64,000 bases of DNA from Amyloporia xantha. Its lineage: Eukaryota; Basidiomycota; Agaricomycetes; Polyporales; Adustoporiaceae. The stretch covers positions 1,736,001 through 1,800,000 of the forward strand of contig JAYKKR010000003.1 of assembly GCA_036971615.1 (NCBI GenBank). The letters run 5' to 3'. This document shows positions 59,560 through 64,000 of the stretch, one piece after another. The position numbers were made by a program, and so were the translations under genes. Below the pieces are notes generated by a model. That model did no database searches, was not told the DNA's origin, and saw only the letters and a program-made list of their open reading frames with translations. Every line of letters begins with the position of its first letter. The stretch's first letter is position 1.

Positions 59560-60813
59560 ATGGTCGTTCTTTCTCTTCTTCCTCAACACCCACCTTGCTT
59601 CGTCTTCTTTCATGCCACTTCACATTTCTGCTTGTTTCTGTTCACTCATTGATTGTTCTTCTCATCTCTGGGGTATATCTGGTGACTTCTAATCTGTGGC
59701 CGTCTCTCTGGCTGGATTTGCCTCAGGTATGGTGATGTGCTGGCAGAGCATATGGATCGTTAGAAATTGTGGACACAGGTAAGTACATATCTTCTTCCTA
59801 TTCTTATTTGTATCTATGAATAACTGACACTATTTCTATCTCTAATCACAATCCAAATCACCAACATTGAAGGTTGGCTGTTGGCTGTCATCATGCAACA
59901 GCAAAGCAATGTAAGTTTGTCCATAATACCCTTTCAGGCTGACGTGTCCATTACATTTAATAGATATGACATGCACTGTGCATGAATGCATGCTTTTGTA
60001 AGGCTTGTAATGAATGGTGAGTTGTTGTCTATAATTTCAAACTTTGATGAGAATACATACTCCCAACATGTAAGTCGTTCATTTGCTTCTCCACTTTTAG
60101 CTGCTCTAAATTATTGTATCTACAGACTTGTGTGACACAATCAACACTGATTCTGATTGTGATGATGTCAGGTAAGTTGTTCACTTCTATCTCAATTCCT
60201 TTGTTGATTGCTTTGTCAATTCTTAGAGTATTATTGCCCATGCTATTTGGCTTCAGTTTACTGTGAAAACACTACTTATGTAAGTACCTTGTCTTGCTCC
60301 TTCAACTAATCAGACTTTACCTGAATTCATCTATTAGATTCTCTTATATTTTGGCCACACAACAAAACATCTTCATAGATCTTGTGTACGTCTTTCAGCT
60401 TTGCATTTTATATTACTGTATACTGAATAATATCATTAGTTTGGTGATGTGGAGATTTCTGTCTTGAGCTATCTCATTGGACATAATCATTATGGCTGCT
60501 AGTATTAGATTATTTTTAGCATGTATATTATTTGTGAATATACTGCTATGTTCTATTATAATACTGTAACCTTGAGAGTGCTCTGATACAAACTATAATT
60601 AGGTGTGAGAGACGACAAAAGACTACATAGGGTCATCTAAGAGTACTCTCAGGCTACTCTCAGGTTACTCTGAGTTACTCTGAGAAAAAATTCTCATGTC
60701 GACGTAGTTTGAGAGCACTCTGGCTACTCTGAGTACTTTGAATACTCTGAAGTCTCTAGGATGCTCTTGGATGCTCTTAAAGCAGCCTGGGACTAATATG
60801 GTTTTTCCTGATG
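59560..60813 (+). mobile_element. 3' end of a CATCAGG-type element
   Basis: Ends GTTTTTCCTGATG at 60813. Subterminal ACTCTGAGT-rich stretch from 60600. At least its last 600 bp are an inverted, diverged match to 63382-64000. 59560-59969 is homologous to 45480-45891. No gene recognised; several short introns-like GTAAGT..AG intervals occur. Confidence 0.55.
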
Positions 60814-61150
60814 TAGAGAGTCTGCGCAACCACAAGGACTTATTTCACAGTGAACGCCGGTGCTGGTTAGGGTTACCCAGTTGGCGGGTTGAATCACACT
60901 TCCACCCTGTGACTGGGTTAAACTCAGGCGGGTTAATTTGGAGTGACTTTTACCCTCGTCATTCAACCCCACTTCAGGGCTGTTTTCACCGCAAACGAAG
61001 ATTTTGCATGGTGAAAGCGGACATTTTTCGTGTTATTTTCACCATGTACGCGGGGGGTTAGGACAACCCGATATTAGCTAAAATAACCATGTAGACGGGC
61101 GAAAATTACCCATATCTAAGGGTTGATTTCACCAGATTTCGTCCCCACAG
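60814..61150. other. Gap upstream of the KOW gene
   Basis: Contains GGGTTAAACTCAGGCGGGTT-like words and one isolated TTAGGGTTA. Ends in an acceptor CCCCACAG at 61150. An upstream exon of the KOW gene is not identifiable. Confidence 0.3.
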
Positions 61151-62054
61151 TGTTTATTTGCCAGTGTGTGTCAGTCATTGCCGGTCATTACAAGGGGTAC
61201 CATGGACTCATCAAAGAGAGCGATCGTGCTGGTTATCGTGTTGAGATGGAGGCACCGCGTGGCAAGGTTGAGTCATTCATGCTAGAACAGCTAGCGTTCT
61301 TCAAGTATGTTTTTCCTATTCCGTTCTCCTGTATGTATGCTTATTATCGTGCAGGCTGAACAGTGTCCCTGTGCCTCTCATCCCATCGGAGTCCAACCAG
61401 ATATCCTACAGTATGCCAGATCGGGTGCTGGTCCACGCCAGAACACCCATTGGTGATGAGCTCAGTGGATCCAACTCACCCAGCACGCCGATTGGTGATG
61501 AACCAAGTGGATCCATGTCGCCCCTCTGCGATGCATGGGATCCAAGCGCAGAAATGCGCGAGTTAACCCATGCTTCTCTTGAGTCGCTCTCTACACCTGT
61601 TGTACCTTCTGTGTGACCTGCCAGTAAGTTGTTTCATATTCCTGTCATAAGCATATCTAATTAACTCTGCGTAGCGGGTCCTGCAGCATGGCTAGTGCTG
61701 CCAGAATTACAAGCAGCCCTCACTCAGAAGGTGGTCTTGCTGCAGATCTTTGGGACAAAAGTTGACAGGGGCTTTGCCGGTGGCCAACACGAAGGATGCA
61801 TGGTCACAATGGATCGTGAAAAGCTGCCCTCAATAGTTGATGGGCAGCATCAGGTGTTGGTCAAGTATTTCTCAAGAGGACGCCAGGAGAGTTTACTGAT
61901 TCCAGTCAAGTATCTCAAGCCGATTGCGCCTTCTGCGGGCAAATTTGCAGTGGTTACTGGTGGGACAATTAGTGAAGGTAATGAGAGCGCCTGCAGAACC
62001 TTGGCCGGTCATGCCATTGCCATCGGGTCCTATCTTTACGGAACTGTCTTCTAA
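61151..62054 (+). pseudogene. KOW-motif protein fragment
   Basis: Exons 61151-61304, 61355-61623 and 61675-62054. The first carries a KOW motif (SVIAGHYKGYHGLIKESDRA then YRVEMEA). The second has two copies of PIGDE-SGS in a Ser/Pro-rich stretch. The third has LPELQAALTQKVVLLQIFGT and VKYFSRGRQESLLIPVKYLK. KOW motifs bind RNA or RNA polymerase (as in Spt5); mushroom genomes have many such genes near transposons. A TGA at 61614-61616 (PSV, stop, PAT) interrupts the frame. The 5' end is missing. Confidence 0.6.
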
Positions 62055-62340
62055 TCTCGCACATGTCAAGTAGTCTTTATACGTATACTTTGCCAAATTC
62101 CAATTGACTAGTTGTTTTGACCGTAAGGCTTAATTATAAGGGGACAACAATAGTCATACTAAGTCAGGTTGGTTATTGTTTATAATGACAGATTTTGCTA
62201 ACACCACTTGGCAGGCATGCTCTCTGAATAGGAATCATTGTATTTGTGCCACTCAAAAACAATAGAAAGTGTCTGGGCAGGCGATCGGCGACAACTTATA
62301 ACCAGGCTATTGTTCCGTTCCTTTGCGCAGCACATTCACA
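62055..62340. other. Intergenic stretch, nothing recognised
   Basis: Short AT-rich spacer between two same-strand genes, presumably holding the promoter of the 62341 gene. Confidence 0.3.
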
Positions 62341-63173
62341 ATGTCTGGAACAGTTGATCATGCTACAGTAACTTGGGATAGTGATGGCTGGTTTACTTCA
62401 GTCATCCCCAATCCCGCTGCGCCTGTGACCAGGTTTCCAACGTCTCCTTCATGGGTACATTATAATGTGCGTCTAACGTATTATCTTCGTTGTCATGTCT
62501 TCTATCAAAGTGCTCATGAATTGATAGGTAGCGTATGCAGAAGCGAACACTTGAGAAGACAATGAAGACAGTGACAACAGGAGCATGATGTCTGAAATTG
62601 ACCAAGCGATCAGAGGTGCGTGGTTATATTTCAATGATTCTCAAATGTGACCAAATTTGATTGTCATAGAAAGTGACAGTGTACGCAGGAATCTCGGTAC
62701 TTGGCAGGAATTGCCATCTATGCCGGGGGGTTTACCAGAGGAGCAGTGGACGGTGTATGGAGCATTTACTACCGGCTTTCAGGTAAGATCCCACTCTGCC
62801 TCACAAATAGGTCACTGAACAGACTAAGCAGATTATTAATTCTGAATCTCCTCTATCTGTCCTGACTTGGCCAAACGATGCTGTACAGACAACCGGTTTA
62901 CCTGTTCCAGAGAAACACGGAGTTGAACAGCCCACAAGGGCAGTGTTCCCAGCTTTGAATGCTGGCAGTACAGATCAAGCACCTTTCATGGATGTGGACA
63001 CAGATATTTCCCGCATGCACCATGCGCCATCTACACTGCAGGGTGGGGCCGAGCCATCTTGTGCACAATTTGACGAACCAGGCCTGTCAGTCAATGCTAA
63101 TGCCGAAAATGGCAGAGAAGGGCTCTGTGCTTCATCTTCCCTGCCGCACTTAATGCAGCAGCTTGAGATTTGA
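62341..63173 (+). pseudogene. Uncharacterised acidic protein gene downstream of the KOW gene
   Basis: Exons 62341-62454, 62528-62615, 62670-62782 and 62832-63173 join in phase: MSGTVDHATVTWDSDGWFTS, FPTSPSW, VAYAEANT, TGA (62552), EDNEDSDNRSMMSEIDQAIR, LGTWQELPSMPGGLPEEQWT and LPHLMQQLEI with a stop at 63171. No known domain. A second open stretch (GEEYFGDQDEEESAFFGSSP) follows to 63381, where a CATCAGG-type end begins, so the gene may have been longer. Confidence 0.45.
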
Positions 63174-63381
63174 ATCACAGAGCGAATCATGGCTCGAATG
63201 CCGGAGGTACCAGCAGGAATAATACCATCCGCACCCGTGTCTCATCATCTGGCCCACACTTGACATAAGGAGTTCTCACACCCTGGGGAGGAGTATTTCG
63301 GTGACCAGGATGAGGAGGAGAGTGCATTTTTTGGTTCATCTCCAGGCAGGGCGAGACGGCAGAGAGGTCCCCGAGAGACTA

Positions 63382-64000
63382 CATCAGGAAAAACCATATT
63401 AGTCCCAGGCTGCTCTGAGAGCATCCAAGAGCATCCTAGAGACTTCAGAGGATTCAAAGTACTCAGAGTAGCCAGAGTGCTCTTAAACTTAGTCGACATG
63501 AGATTTTTTTCTCAGAGTAACCCAGAGTAATCTTGGAGTGATCTGAGAGCGCTCTGACATGAGTCTGAGCAGTCTTTTGTCATCCCTCATATGTTCTTAT
63601 ACTTTGTATTCAAGCACTCTGAGGGTCGCATTATTTGTAATCAACACATAGCAGTATATTCACAGCTAATATACAAGAAAGCTAATACAATAGCAGCCAA
63701 AATAATTATCTACAGTGAGACAACTCAAGTTTAAAAACTCCCCATTGTCGAATCACTCATATTGATATGTTTACATGCAAGTGATAATGTTGACAAACTT
63801 CTAATGGAATATTCAATATAATGAGTATGAGACACAACATAGATATGCACATAATATCTATGAAGACAATCTTGCAGATGGACCAGAATGCAAGAGTATC
63901 TGATAGACGAATTCAGATTAAGTATCATTAGCTAAACTAGCATAACAATTTACTCACTTGAAGTGCACTATTAGAGTGGTGTTTAAGCAAGCAGAACCTA
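63382..64000 (-). mobile_element. Inverted end of a CATCAGG-type element, running off the window
   Basis: Starts CATCAGGAAAAACC and continues TATTAGTCCCAGGCTGCT, the inverted counterpart of 60813 leftwards, recognisable to at least 63900. Confidence 0.7.

Noticed and set aside
60866..60880. Telomere-like TTAGGGTTA
   Set aside because: A single isolated occurrence; no array.

Overview
The window reads as nuclear DNA from a mushroom-forming basidiomycete (Agaricomycetes). Genes are split by many GT-AG introns of about 45-60 bp, and the mobile genes belong to families I associate with that group: Plavaka-type transposases, DUF6532-like proteins, KOW-motif proteins and fungal TET/JBP-like dioxygenases. 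I cannot name the species. Most of the window is transposable-element (TE) DNA, much of it nested. All family names come from reading motifs; no search was run.

Layout. 0.1-1.15 kb: AT-rich minisatellite. 2.2-5.5 kb: decayed Ty3/gypsy polyprotein (dUTPase, then reverse transcriptase), its dUTPase domain split by a 1.8-kb DNA element. 5.5-12.95 kb: an inner-nuclear-membrane HeH/Man1-Src1 gene broken by a fold-back element in exon 1 and by a ~6.9-kb inversion that moved its C-terminal exon to the other strand. 13.7-22.3 kb: host-like genes, including a BTB protein and an FHA/Ser-Thr kinase that still splice into continuous frames, plus decayed fragments. 22.3-24.8 kb: a satellite-bearing non-autonomous element ending inside a Plavaka transposase gene (24.8-29.1 kb) whose intron holds a copia solo LTR. 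29.1-30.3 kb: uncharacterised gene. 30.6-42.9 kb: a two-gene PIF/Harbinger element (trihelix/Myb-like gene and DDE transposase, tail to tail) that received a 9.5-kb element exactly between its two genes.

That 9.5-kb element (31872-41388) is the most interesting object. Its termini read CATCAGGAAAAA, it is flanked by TA/TATA, and it carries a Plavaka transposase on the minus strand and, divergently, a multi-exon TET/JBP-like 2-oxoglutarate dioxygenase followed by a DUF6532-like gene. A transposon would thus carry a putative DNA-base (5-methylcytosine) oxidase. The divergent promoter contains a CpG-dense minisatellite and a perfect 18-bp palindrome centred on CG. The same termini with 2-bp target duplications recur in an 8.4-kb non-autonomous element (45892-54295) and in a 201-bp MITE inside a kinase intron.

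45-64 kb: nested TEs, including three levels at 45.9-54.3 kb, a copia 3' end with LTR, another satellite-element copy nearly identical to the one at 22.3 kb, and a 2.6-kb segment with KOW-motif and acidic genes lying between inverted ends of a CATCAGG-type element.

Throughout, premature TGA stops sit where the family has a conserved Arg, consistent with CGA to TGA decay at CpG. That fits cytosine methylation of the locus and gives a setting in which a TE-borne TET/JBP enzyme would make sense.
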